DNA from: Phytopythium helicoides
Taxonomy: Eukaryota > Oomycota > Peronosporomycetes > Pythiales > Pythiaceae
NCBI GenBank assembly: GCA_024867545.1
Contig: JANFNE010000069.1
Span: 124,001 to 188,000, forward strand
Reading direction: 5' to 3'
DNA length: 64,000 bases
Shown here: positions 44,752-56,300 of the stretch, one piece after another
Position numbering within the stretch: the first letter of the stretch is position 1
Layout of the letters: each line of letters opens with the position of its first letter
The notes under the pieces: model-generated
What the model was told of the DNA's origin: nothing
Seen by the model: only the letters and a program-made list of their open reading frames with translations
Databases searched by the model: none
Made by a program: the position numbers and the translations under genes

Positions 44752-45790
44752 TCATAGCATGACCTGGCCGTTGCCGTGCTCGATGGCAGCGACGGCTGAG
44801 GCCGAGGACTCGCGCTCCAGCGCCTGCATCGAGATCACGACCTCGACATCTTCTGCTTGTCGGCGGCTGCTGGTCGCGAACACCATATCGTCGCTCGAGC
44901 AGCTCGAGTTCAGCTGCACGGGAGAACTCACGCGCATCGCCTTGCTGTTGATTGCGAACGGAGACGATGCGCGAGTGGCGGCAGTCGCAGCTGACGTCGA
45001 CAAGTCCGCCATGGACAGCACGGGCACAATGGACCGCCGGTCCCTATCATCTTGGGCATGGCTGGTCGGCCTCTCGCCTTCCAGAATGGCGTCGAGCGAG
45101 CGGCTGTCGGGCGTGAAGCCGTTGCCGTCCGCGTATGCGCACGAGGACGGCGGCGTGTGCTGCTCCTCGGATCCGTTGCTCTTCTTGTACGTCACGACCA
45201 GCACGACCGCGCCGACGCAAGCAAGGCAGCCGAGCACGATCCCGACGGTATTTGTCGTAGCACCTGAAGCGCTGGAGACTCCGGTGTTCGTGTCAAGCAC
45301 GCTCACGCTCGCGTTGGAGGAGGACGTGCTATCATCGGCTGGAGCTACCGTTCCCTGTGTGCTGGCACTCGAGGACGACGACGACGTCGAAGACGATGCT
45401 GGGCTCGTTGTCGTAGGTGCGCTTGTCGTCGCTGTCGGCGTTTTCGTCGTCGAGGTCGGCGCGCTCGTCGTCTTAGACGGTGAAGTCGTCGTCACAGTCG
45501 GTGTAGTCGTCGTCGCAATTGGCGCACTCGTCGTTGCTGTAGGTGTACTCGTGGTCTCTGTTGGGACGGTGGTAGCTGCTGCGCTCGAGCCTGAGTCGCT
45601 CGACTTGGACGTGACGCTGCTCGCCGTTCCATCCAGCACGCTCATGTCGTCGTCTGCGTTGTCGCCACCACCACGAACACCGGTGAGCACTCGCTTGACC
45701 CCCAGTCTCATCCTCCTCCACGGTCTCACCTGCATACCCAACCGCCAGCAGCGCGGCCACCACCATCACGAGCACCCGCAGCGCGCGCAT
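44752..45790 (-). CDS. Single-pass membrane protein with mucin-like ectodomain (frame break)
   Basis: ATG 45790 starts a signal peptide (MRALRVLVMVVAALLAVGYA) followed by ETVEEDETG. Near 45700, in a run of five G/C, the frame changes (one surplus base; span is one over a multiple of three) and continues VKRVLTGVRGGGDNADDD. The ectodomain is a Thr/Ser/Pro/Ala repeat (TTSTPTATTSAPIATTTTP-like units), then a transmembrane helix (GIVLGCLACVGAVVLVV), a short basic stop (TYKK) and a cytosolic tail of about 140 residues with acidic and serine-rich parts. Heavy O-glycosylation and a cell-surface location are expected. No family assigned. Confidence 0.7.
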
Positions 45791-46974
45791 GTTGCTCTCG
45801 GTCCCTGCCTGCCAGCGGTGCGACACACAGTGTCGCGTCCGTCACGCAGCCGGTGGTTTCACTCGAGATCTGGTGGAAACGACCGGAGACCGACGACTCC
45901 AAGTCTCTAGCAGGCTGTCTGCTGCGCTTCTCGGTCCGCACTGCTGCGCCAAAGACGGAATGCCGCGCCTCTTCCGTGGCGGCCATGAGGCGGAAGGAAG
46001 AAGGAAAGAACGCGGCGGCGTCAGTGAACAACCAACCGGCGCCACGCAGTAACGAGGCCGAGCGCCGTCCCATGCCAAACGCTGAGCGCCAGCTGCCCAA
46101 GTACGTGCATTGGGCTGGTTCCGGCTGTTCTGAACCCCAGTGCGGACGCCGAGCATCGCGCTTGCTAGAAACAGGGGCCAAGTGATACCTCAAGAGAGCC
46201 CAAGTGGTGCCGTGGAACCAGGCTCAGTCGTTGAACAGCTGGAGTGGAAAGCCAGAGGTCGAGTCGCCGTCAATCAATCAACGAGCAACAGTACCAGTAT
46301 CACCATGTGCGCTCGGCATTGTGGGCGACGAGCAGGTTTCGTTCGAGTAGCTCTGGGTGTCGGGCGGTGCTTCTCAGATCGGCAGTTCGCATGGCGAGAT
46401 GTTACTGCCGCTGCTACTGCTGCTGCTGCTGCATCGTTGATTTGAGTCGGACGCCCACCAAGCAGCTCGAGCGTCGTCTATCATAACAAACCTCCAAGCA
46501 CATGGCTTCGCGACGGACGGTGGGGCAGAAAACGCGAATCGTTTCGACTCGCGAATGCGATCGCTGGAAGCACCGCCCGTCGATTTGGACTCGCCTGATC
46601 CAACTGCGTCCGTGCGTCGAGTAAGCCTGTCTTCAACCACACGCGATCCACAACTCGCCACAGTAGAGAACGAGCGCGGAAGAGGGAGAAGCGCGGCTGA
46701 AAACGCTCGTAGAGGCAGCAGATCGCCAGTCGCATGTTTGGTTTGGTGTTCCAGCAGATAGTCAGCCCGAAAAGAGTTCAGCAGCATTGTGCTCAAAGTT
46801 CGCATTAAAAGTTCGAATGGTCACACAATACTAAAAATAAATCGCACTTACCAGTACTTTCATGCCCCAATTCGCAGTAAAATCCCACTAAATGCGAACT
46901 TAATCGCTTTCTACATACAAGTACCATGTCAAACTATTTAAGATGTTTTTTTGCCCGAATACCGAAATACCGAA
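45791..46974. other. Intergenic
   Basis: 1.18 kb with no supported gene. Open frames at 46374-46805 (minus) and 46555-46761 (plus) have serine/arginine-rich composition but no start or splice support. It holds the divergent promoters of the mucin-like gene and pyridoxal kinase. Confidence 0.4.
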
Positions 46975-48017
46975 ATGGACGCCGACACTTGCACGACTTG
47001 GATGGACTTGGAAGATCCCAGCATGGCGACGCCGTCGGTCGAGGCGGCCGAGGACTCGGGCGCGCGTGTGCTGAGCATCCAGTCGCACGTGGTGCAGGGC
47101 TACGTGGGGAACAAGAGCGCGGTGTTCCCGCTGCAGCTGCTGGGCATGGACGTGGACATCATCAACAGCGTGCAGTTCTCCAACCACACGGGATACAAGG
47201 TCTTCAAGGGCAAGCGCCTCGATGGCGCCGACCTGCACGAGCTGCTCGACGGCATGGAGGTCAACAACCTGCTCAAGGACGCGCACTCGCACCTGCTCAC
47301 GGGCTACATCGGCTCTGTATCGCTGCTCGACGCCATTGTGCGCGTCTACGAGCGCCTGCGCGCCGCGCACTCGGACCCCAGCCGCCTGCTCTACGTGTGC
47401 GACCCCGTCATGGGCGACCTCGGCAAGCTCTACGTGCCCCTCGAGCTCGGTGCGTGCTGCCAGTAGACGGGGCTGCTTCAATCCATGCTAACGACCGCCA
47501 TTGCCCAGTCGAGCTCTACCGGTCCAAGGTCCTGCCCATCGCCGACGTGCTCACGCCCAACCAGTACGAGTGCGAGCTGCTGGCCGAGATGTCGCTGCGC
47601 ACCGTCGCGGACGCGCAGCTCGCGTGCAGGAAGCTCCACGCACTTGGACCCAAGGTCGTCGTCATCAGCAGCTTCCAGGAAAACAGCGAGACGCCCACCG
47701 AGCTCGTCGTCATCGGCAGCAGGGTCGTCGGCGGCAGTGGCGACGCGCTCGAGTGCGAGCAGTACGAGGTGCGCTTCCCGTACATCGACAGCTATTACAC
47801 GGGCACGGGCGACTTGTTCGCGGCGCTGCTGCTTGCTTGGCTCTTCAAACTCCCCGACGACTTCCCGCGCGCGCTCGAGAACGTCGTGTCCACCATCCAA
47901 GACGTGCTGCGCGTCACGCTGCGGCTGGGAGGTCGCGACTGCGACCTCAAGCTCATCCAGAGCCGCCACGTGATTGCCAACCCGACCGTGCGCTTCCCTG
48001 CCAAGAAGCTTGCATAA
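46975..48017 (+). CDS. PDXK: Pyridoxal kinase
   Basis: Exons 46975-47449 and 47509-48017 (intron 59 nt, GTGCGT...GCCCAG with CTAAC) give 327 aa. ATG 46975 is the first in frame. Motifs: [18 protein letters not shown] at the substrate pocket, [30 protein letters not shown], and [14 protein letters not shown] with the catalytic Asp (GTGD). It phosphorylates pyridoxal, pyridoxine and pyridoxamine with ATP, feeding the cytosolic PLP pool. Length (human 312 aa) is normal. No frame break. Confidence 0.93.
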
Positions 48018-48169
48018 GTGGTGTGCATATGTCTAGAGGGTTCAAACGTGCACGGCGGACCAAGAACCATAGCTGTGTTTAGAGCCGCACATCGACCGCA
48101 AAATATGAACGACCAGTTTGGACGCGTTGAGAAAGCCGAGCATTGAGCATATGCTGAAAATCTCATCCA

Positions 48170-49858
48170 TCACGCGTGGTGGCTAATCCGACTGGCAATC
48201 GTCGAATGCACCGAGTCCAGGGCTTTCGTCCACCGGTCGATCGCATCGTACATTTTACCACTCTCCTTGACCCTGTAGAGCACGATGGCGTCAGCAAAGC
48301 AGCCTCCAAAACAAAATTTCACCACCCAAACCCACCGCTGGCGTCGTCGCTGCCTGTCCGTATCTAGCACCAGTAGCCCACGCGTCTGGTCGATCTTGCC
48401 TTGCAGTTCCTCGTCCTGGATCAATGCGATTGCCAGTGACTCCGTGTCCTTCACCGATACGCGCAATGCTCGAGCTAGATTTTCCAGCGTCAAAACGTCG
48501 TAGGGTTTCGTCATTTGCTTCAACACGCGGCAACGAAGGTTGCGTAGTAGCGGCTCTACATATCGCGCCATGATCGGGTCGCGCAGCAGCAGTTTGCTGC
48601 TACCGGAGCCGCCACCTCCTAGGATCTTCTCAAACTGAGCAATGTCGTTGGTGTCGTACGCGCTGCGAAGCAGCAGCATGGCTCCAATCTCGGCTACGTC
48701 CTGGTAAACCTTAGCTTCACGCGAGTCGAAAGGGTTGATCGCCGACCCAGCGAGCATATTGGCAAGCACAGCGTACTTGAGCACTTGGACTGCTCGCGCA
48801 TTGCCTGCTTCTTGGTGATTGCGAAAGCTCGCAAACAGCTCGTTGTACGCCAGTAGCCACTCGCGCTGCTCGAGGTACATCTTTCCGCCTTCCTCGCGGA
48901 TCACGCTGTAGAATTGACATATGTCAGCATACACTACTCGCATACGTGATGAAGACTCGACCACTTACCCCATGACGCGAGGATCGGCAATCGCTGCCGC
49001 CTCTAGGTCGAGAGTCTTTGGGTACACTGCGCGCATACGGGCGCTGTTCATGGTAGCGCCGCACATCTGAAGCAAAAGTTGTGAGCTCGCTGGTTTTCAT
49101 ACCATGCAGAACCATCAAGCACACTGTACCTGAATGTCCAGTGCGTACACATCGAGCAGTAGCGACGCTTTGCCATGGTCCTGCGTGCTGCTATCGCCTC
49201 CTGCCTTCGAAGTGTCCACCGGGTGCGCGACGCCGCAGTACACATACAGCTCCGCAAGCAGCGTCTCAAGCTGCGTGAAGGCGGCAAGGTCAAGGTAGAG
49301 CTTGCCCAGCTTGATCTTCATGCTGAACCAAAGTCGCTCGTTGTTGGCGTCCTTGAGCTTCTCGAGCGTGAGCTCATACATCTGCGACGTGTACCCCGCC
49401 ATGGCGGCGGTGTCCTCCGCTGCCGCCGCGGCCGCCGCCGTCGACACCACGTCCAGCACCGACGAGACCGCGGCCGTGCTCTCGTTGCGCGTGACGGACG
49501 AGAGGTGCGTGAGCATCGCGCGGTAGTGCGTCACCATGTCGTCCCAGCGGCTGGCGGCTGCGCTGAGCTTGACGAGCTGCTCGAGCGCCGGGAAGCTCCA
49601 CTTGCGCGCGCCCTCGGCCTCGCCCTCGAGCGCCACCACGCGCGCGTAGAACTCCATGGCGTCGGCCAGCTGCCCGCGCTGCCGAAAGTCCTCGGCCTCG
49701 TAGAAAGTGTTCTCCAGCTCGATCTGCGCGTTGCGCGCCGTGCTCTCGCCGCCCGCCGCCTCGTCCGCCGACTCGCCGCCCGCCGCGCCATCGTCGCTCG
49801 CGTACTGCTCGTCGCTGTCGTACTCGTACTCGTACTCGGACTCCTCCTCGTCCGACAT
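48170..49858 (-). CDS. CSN2: COP9 signalosome subunit 2
   Basis: Four exons, 49130-49858, 48969-49066, 48336-48905 and 48170-48272, join in frame to 499 aa. Introns are 62-63 nt with GTACAG, GTAAGTGG and GTGGGT donors. MSDEEESEYEYEYDSDE opens the protein, as in CSN2 (Thp-like acidic N terminus). TPR-like helical repeats lead to the PCI domain: VIREEGGKMYL, ANMLAGSAINPFDSREAK, then a winged helix (RCRVLKQMTKPYDVLTLENLA) and the terminal KMYDAIDRWTKALDSVHSTI. CSN2 is the cullin-binding subunit of the complex that removes Nedd8 from cullin-RING ligases. The last intron length is a multiple of three, so its retention would add 21 residues. Confidence 0.92.
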
Positions 49859-52668
49859 GGCGCTCCACGCAGAGGAACGTCCGCGCCTTTCTTGATGGCG
49901 GCCGAAAATGACGACAGGATCGCACTCAAGGGCGTCACTATTCCTGGCAGAGTGCGTAGTGGCCGATGGCTTCACGCGCTTCAACATGCTTGGCGGGTGA
50001 GCTCTGCATCATCAAGGAGGATCGCGTTGCCGTCTGGCTAGGATTGCACGGGCTCGGAATTTGCCACCCCCTTCGTATCGTACCAGGACGCGTCGAGAGG
50101 GGCGGACTTGTGGTAGTGATCACACTTGTGGTGCTCACGATGCTTGGTAGCACGAGTCCCGATGCGATACCATAGAGAGACCGTGCTTGCATGCACCGAC
50201 GAACTTGGGATGCGACACCGTCAACGTATTGGCGCATAGCGAACAGCTGCATTCTAGCACTACCTGCTTCTCCTTTATTGTGTCGGGCTTGGCTTCTCGT
50301 TTCTCCGAGCACTCGCTCTTGCCATTTGATTCTCGTAACGATGGTCAGGTGGAGGTGGACGTGCGTGTGGCAAAGCGCCTTCTTTTCCCGCGTCTCACTC
50401 TCCCACCTGGCCTCGCCCGAACATATCGACCTCGAGCTGCGTATGGGTCGGAGAGCAAGTAAAGACATATTGAAGATCCATGACTATGAGCCCGCCAGAC
50501 ATCTTCTCCAACGTGAAATAGCTAAATGCCTGAGATGTAGGATCAAGTCCCTCAGCTTTTTCATTGACCCAATCAGCGCTGCTGCTGTACTTAACATACT
50601 CGCAAGGGGTTTTGCTGTCAGCACGCTCGCAGATGGCCCGTAACGCGACTCTATGATCTCGTACCAGCTCGTGAGACCGACAGCACCATCTTGTACTTGA
50701 GGATGAAATGTGTCCTCAGTATCCAGGTACATGGCCATCGTTCACATCTTTTTGTTGTGCATTCTTTTGTCGTGATATTCAGCTATAGGAATAGGAGAGG
50801 ATCAAGCATTCATCGCGGATCAATGCAGCCCGTCTTCGCAAATTCTGAGGCAGATCATCCAACAGCGAACAGCTTCGCCGTAAAAGAAGCAGTAGGAGCC
50901 GCATTTCGCACCCGCTTGCTCCAAAGAAGCACAAGTGGCTATTATACGTGAGGAAAAGGTCGCCCAAACTAGAATCATTGCCTGCCTCGTCGGCGACGTG
51001 GTCAGATGTACCTCGGGAGAATCAACGCGTCAGAGATCAGTGAACAATGCCAGATGCTGATTTCCATGAAGTCACCCTTTATGCCAATGGATGAGATCGC
51101 ATCCTATCGCACCGCCAAGGTGCCCACTTGACCAATGTTGAATGAATGATTTCGAATCCCCTTAACGCGTCTTTGGTCCATCTCGATGTCCGTCAAAGTT
51201 GCCACTCGTCTCGGTCATGCACCAATCAGTCACTTGGGAAAAGAAGTGTCCATGTCATTCGGATCACATTCCATGACTGATACTCTCCGATAAAACCTAG
51301 TTGTGCACATGGCGACGGTTAGCTTCCTTGCTGCTAGGTAAAACCTGACGAAATCACAGCGAGTGATGCCAGCGAGTTTGTCGATGATATCAGCCGAAGC
51401 CCAATACAATTGGAGTTGTCATATCAGCATATCGCAGGCACTGGCTGGAGTTAAAGCAAAAGGTCAACCCACTGGTCCACCAAAGGATTCGCTAAGAACT
51501 CACATTGATGACACGTCGGTTCATATCAAGGGTTCCATTAGAGGCTGCCTCGCTGCGTTGGGATGACAACTGGTGTCTCTTCGCGGATGATTCATTGGAA
51601 AGAGCGCTAAGCTTTCCAATGAACTTGGCAGCACACCACTCAAGCCCCGCTGGTGACTTGTGATCCAATCAGACCTTCGACAAAAGTTGCCTCTCGAACG
51701 CGAAGGGTTGAGGAGACGATTATAGATGTGTCCCTGAGAAACCACGTTTCATTCGAGATGTAATGCGGTCGACACGTTGCTGTTCCCTCAGATGGATTCG
51801 TTCGGTCATTGATGAGTGGAGCTCAGAGTATTTGTCATGGCCACAGCTTCGTGTACTTGGAGCGTCATCCTGTGATGCCGACTGAGCGTATCCAAAACAA
51901 CTCTGAACTACCAGTCCAATGCCGAGAGTGGTGTCCATCGTGCAGTGCGACCGACGCATAGTGCCTTTTGTGAAGCAGTTTCGGGACAGCTTGATAGTCA
52001 TCAATTTCGTGCAGTGCGTCATGTCGAGCCCTCTCCAAATGATGTCCGAGACAGGTCGAATATGCTCTGAGTATATGGCGCACGACTGTCAGCTCTGGCT
52101 GGGTTTCGAGACCTTTCCTCCGGTAAGTCCCCACAATGACCCAATCCATGTAGTTGTCTCTCTTCTTGTCTATCTCGGCGATGCTGATCTTGCCTACCAT
52201 GACCTTCTTCACCACCTCCGAGAAAGCTTTGGCAGCCGCGAGTTTGTTTCCCTTGGTTTAGGTGTTGAACGTAGTGGGATTCTCAATGCTGCTGCTGAGA
52301 AGCTCAGGTGTTGGTGCTCGCGAATATCGCTGCGATTTCAGGATCGTTGGATCTCAACACCAAAAAACACCACAAAGTTGATGCGGCAAATTGTAGGCTT
52401 TACACTGGGGGATTCGCACGAACTGCGCTCGATGCACACCGAATGAATCACAAAACCTTGCTCTTGCATCCGTTCAGGGTAAAAGCGCCAAAGTCAGTCA
52501 CGTTATGATGACGCCATACGAATGGACACCTCGAGGTTCCCCTACGCACTTTACTTGCACAGCTCCAGCTTGCCAAGAGTCTTGCCCAAGTCAGCGCATC
52601 AAGCAATCCGCAGCAAATCTCTCCAGGATTAGCATCACACCCCGCACAAAACCGCCGGCTTGTGTCCC
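49859..52668. other. Gene-poor region
   Basis: 2.8 kb with no supported gene. A minus-strand frame at 50484-50738 (84 aa, ATG 50738, MAMYLDTEDTFHPQV) has reasonable composition but no context. Minus-strand 51865-52215 has fragments of similar quality. Base composition is closer to AT than in the flanking genes. A decayed transposon or gene relic is possible; I could not name one. Confidence 0.35.
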
Positions 52669-53202
52669 TTATGCGCGCGCTAGCTCGTCCTTCTCGATGT
52701 TCGCAGGGCTGTCCACTTGGAGTGCGTGGACACTGCGCTTGTGTGTAACTTCGGAGCTCGCGACGGCAACGTCCACTAGCTCGAGACTCGCAGCGCGAGC
52801 ATTGGAGAGAGCTCGCAAGCAGTCTCTCCGTCGTTGGCGCCGCTGGGTCTCCGACGGACGACAAGCTCTGTATTGTCTCGCATGCCACTGTCCACACCTT
52901 GCTCATATTGCCGGCTAATGGATCCGACAGCTCGAGGGGGCTCCCCGACCTCCAGGAGCGTCCTCGACTCCCCACAAAGACCCACGAACGCTCGGGATGG
53001 CATCAGAACGCGCTCGGCAGAGCACGCAGTCGCCATGCGGCGGTATACGATGCAGCTATACGAGTGATATATACACGGGATCCTCTGTGCAAGAGGAGAG
53101 GAGGAGACGAATTCGCTCGCGTTCGCGGCTGCATGGAGCCGCGCTTCGGTGTCCGCAGCTTCGGTCAAGCGTCTCCAGGTATGCGAGGAAGAGCGTCGCC
53201 AT
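52669..53202 (-). CDS. Putative small gene, unknown family
   Basis: ATG 53202 opens MATLFLAYLETL; a one-base change near 53166 continues TEAADTEARLHAAANASEF. After a region with a possible intron (around 53080 to 52980) the frame resumes as SRTLLEVGEPPRAVGSISRQ, shifts again near 52850, and ends ASLELVDVAVASSEV, THKRSVHALQVDSP, then TAA at 52669-52671. The pieces look like a helical protein of about 160 residues. Exact splicing and the two frame shifts are not settled, so this is a hypothesis. Confidence 0.35.
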
Positions 53203-53380
53203 GACGGGCGTAGGTGCTGTGGGAGGCAGCGAGTGACTCGGGTGGACGCCAGTAGCTCAAGTGTCCATGTTTCTGTGCGTGCGCTCGTGGGACTGATTTC
53301 TGCGGCTACGGGACGTCGTTGCGAGGAGTAGACGGAGGGGGAGGCGCTTTGAGAGCGCAAGTGATCTTGGAGATGCCAGC

Positions 53381-56300
53381 GTTGCCAGCGTCTGAGGCTG
53401 TCTGTTTGTTGGTGAGCTCAAGATACGCTGGCGTGTTGGGGAGAGGACGACGCGGGTGGTGGGTGATCAAGGAGGGTGGCTACGTCAGTGCGCGCATCGG
53501 GCTTGGAAGAAACTTGGATGGCTGCCAGGGAGGACTCCCCAGTATTTGTCAAGTCGCGAGTGTTCCCGCCTCACGTTGCGACGGAAGCTTTCAGACTCGT
53601 TGATATCGGTGTGGAGAATCGCAGTGCTCAGTAGTTCATCAAGTTTTGTCGTGCAGGAAGATCTCCCCACATCGCAAAGGTCGCTGCAAAAAGCTGTCTT
53701 GATGACGACGATGAAGAAGTGCTTCATGAGGCACAATCCTTGCTAGAAGACTTTCCTCTTTTCCGGGACTTGGTTTTGTCTGTTTCCAGCAGTCTTTTGA
53801 CACAGCACCAACGCCAGCAGAAGGGGAATGTCGTGGCGCATCTGACGGCGTATTACTGCTCCTACAGCTCACTGGCAGGTGAGCACGACTGACTACATGA
53901 AGAAGACGATTTCACACGAAGACGAATTGTCCGCGCTTACATCTCCCGAAGTGCACGATGAGCTGCGCAAAATCCGTCCTGGATGATGCTGTCACGGATT
54001 GAGTGGGGATCAAGAACGAATGCTTGATCCAAAACCAAATCGATGTTCTCTCTCCAAGACTTTCTCGAGCGTTCAAGTCGCGATGTGCGGGTGGGTGGGT
54101 GCTGGAGAAGATCCTGCAGGAGAAGATCCAAGATAATTATCATGGACGCTAGTGTTGACGCACTGATGTTGCATCGGGGAAGCTCTTCTTTTGTTTTCTT
54201 GCGCGGAAGCGATAAGCTGTTGAAGTTGAAAAATGGCTGGCCCCAACTCCACCCTTTACCCAGGACAGCTCGATACTACATATTCCCTAATCATGCTTGT
54301 GCCAGCACCTCGAGCCGCCACGACGTCCAACTACATGCACCGAAGCGATGCTCCCGACGCGAACCATATCTATTACGTTCCGTTTTCCGTCAATCGTCCC
54401 TCATCTCATCCTCAGATCAGTCGAATCTTCTTGCTGTCACGATCGAAGAATGTAACAAGGGTGAAGCGTGCCTTTGATTTCCTTCATTTGGGTTCATCAT
54501 ATGCATCAATCCAATCCAACCATCCATCCACCCGGCGCAGCCTAGCAAACACCTTATATGTCTGTCTGTACACGACATTCTCCTACACCTTGGTGTAGCT
54601 CAAACGAAACTTGCCGAGCTCCCGCCATGGCGACGACGTGTTTACACCTACTGGACTGGTGGGTGCATTCGCCGCCTCGGTCCGTAGATATCTTGCGTGC
54701 GCCTTCCCGATCGCCTTGCGCTTTCCTCGGAGCCGCATCTCGGTCATCACCGCGCGCTCTTCAGTAGTGAACGCGCTCGGGATCGAGGTCTCCAGCACCT
54801 CGCCGTTCACGTACAGTCGCTGATCTCGCCAACACTCGAGCCGCAGCCGAGTGTAGTACGAGCGCTCGCCGTCGGCAAGGGACCAACGGAAAAGCTGAAG
54901 ATACACAACTAGTCTGTTCTCACCCTCGCTTTGGACAGTGCCAATATAGTCGCCGTCGCTACTTGTGTCGCCGCTCTCGCCTAAGCAACTTGCACACGTC
55001 GAGACGCCGTCCATGAAAATCGGGAACACGCGGTCACGGCCGTCCAAAATGAACCGAGCACTGTCAGCACGACTTGCGATACCTTCCGTTGACCTCAAAC
55101 AAAGGAGACGGTCGCGGATACCCAGCACAACCTGGACGCGCGAGAGCTGCATCATGAACGAGAGCACGCGCCACAGTGATGTATCGCTCGGGGAAGCTGG
55201 CGGCACTACCATCGCCGGTCGCCAGGATGCCTCGTCGGCTTCGAGTACCCACTCCCCAGTCCAGCACTCCTCCAACACGCACTGAGGTGGATACTGCACC
55301 AACAGCGGGATGGTCGAAGGCACCGGCGGCACAGAAGAGGACTCGCGCGCTGCTGCACGACTTCGCTTACGTCCTCGGTCGCCACTCATAAACACTTCTC
55401 GCATCTGAGCGACAAACATGGACCAACCGAAGAAACCCTGTGCACTCAAGATACGCCGCACGCTCGGACGCTTGTCGTGGAAACGCTCGAGCGAGTACAC
55501 GGTGGCGATCACTTCTTCTGCCGCATTGTCGAGACTCCCCAGTGGTGTCGCGCTGAAGACCTGAGCGTTCAGAAGCTGCTCGAGTTCGCGAAGAAACAGG
55601 AAGTAGGCGCCTCGCAGATTGCGTTTGTTGAGCACCGCAGGTGAATGGTGCGCCAGGAACGACCGCAGCCACATTCGCGTCTCTCGCGAAAACAACCACA
55701 GCGCCGTCTGAGCAACCACCCGCAGTAAAGTCTCAATGTCGTACGAGATCCCTCTACCACTAGAAGCAGACGTCGACCCGCTGTTGTTGCTACTACTGTT
55801 GCCTCTGGCAGCTTGCTCTAGAATGGTTCGAGAGAAGCAGTTCGTGCGCACATTCGGGATCCGAGTGCTGTCTTCTTCGTTCGGCGTCGCTGCAGAGCCG
55901 CCTCTAACGCCAACAATGTTCACGAGTTTGTGGTGCAGCAGCTGATTCAAGTCTTCTACGAACGGAGAGTACACCGAGAATGGAGCCCACTGCAGAAAAG
56001 AGAGCAGCAATGCCATGTTCTTGGACGTGGCGGCAGCAGCAGCGGTCACAGAGCCACCACTGAGCGCACTGTAGCTAGAGGGAGCACCAGAAGGAGGACC
56101 CCACGCTTTCTGTTCTGGAGGAGTTGCGCCATAGGTTTCCACTTCGCGGCCTCGCATGCGCTTGAAAGGTGACTGACCCTCCTCTTTCGCCGCGGACGCC
56201 CACGAATATTGCCGTTGGTCGGCGACGCCTCGTTGGGGTACTACTTGTCCGTAGTAGGGCGACTCACTCTGGTAGTCTCGTCCTTGCTGATAGTACCGCG

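Noticed and set aside
2398..45700. Programmed +1 ribosomal frameshifting, as in Euplotes
   Set aside because: The break sites share no slippery codon or stop context, and occur in unrelated genes; sequencing insertions explain them more simply.
44759..45910. Plus-strand open frame of 383 codons
   Set aside because: Antisense of the mucin-like gene; GC-rich Thr codons leave the other strand open. The minus reading has signal peptide and membrane helix.
49175..50041. Plus-strand frame of 288 codons
   Set aside because: Antisense of CSN2, which has clear PCI-domain sequence and splice sites.
51700..52300. Copia-like retroelement remnant
   Set aside because: I looked for integrase, reverse transcriptase and RNase H motifs in all frames and found none; no LTRs or target-site repeats seen.
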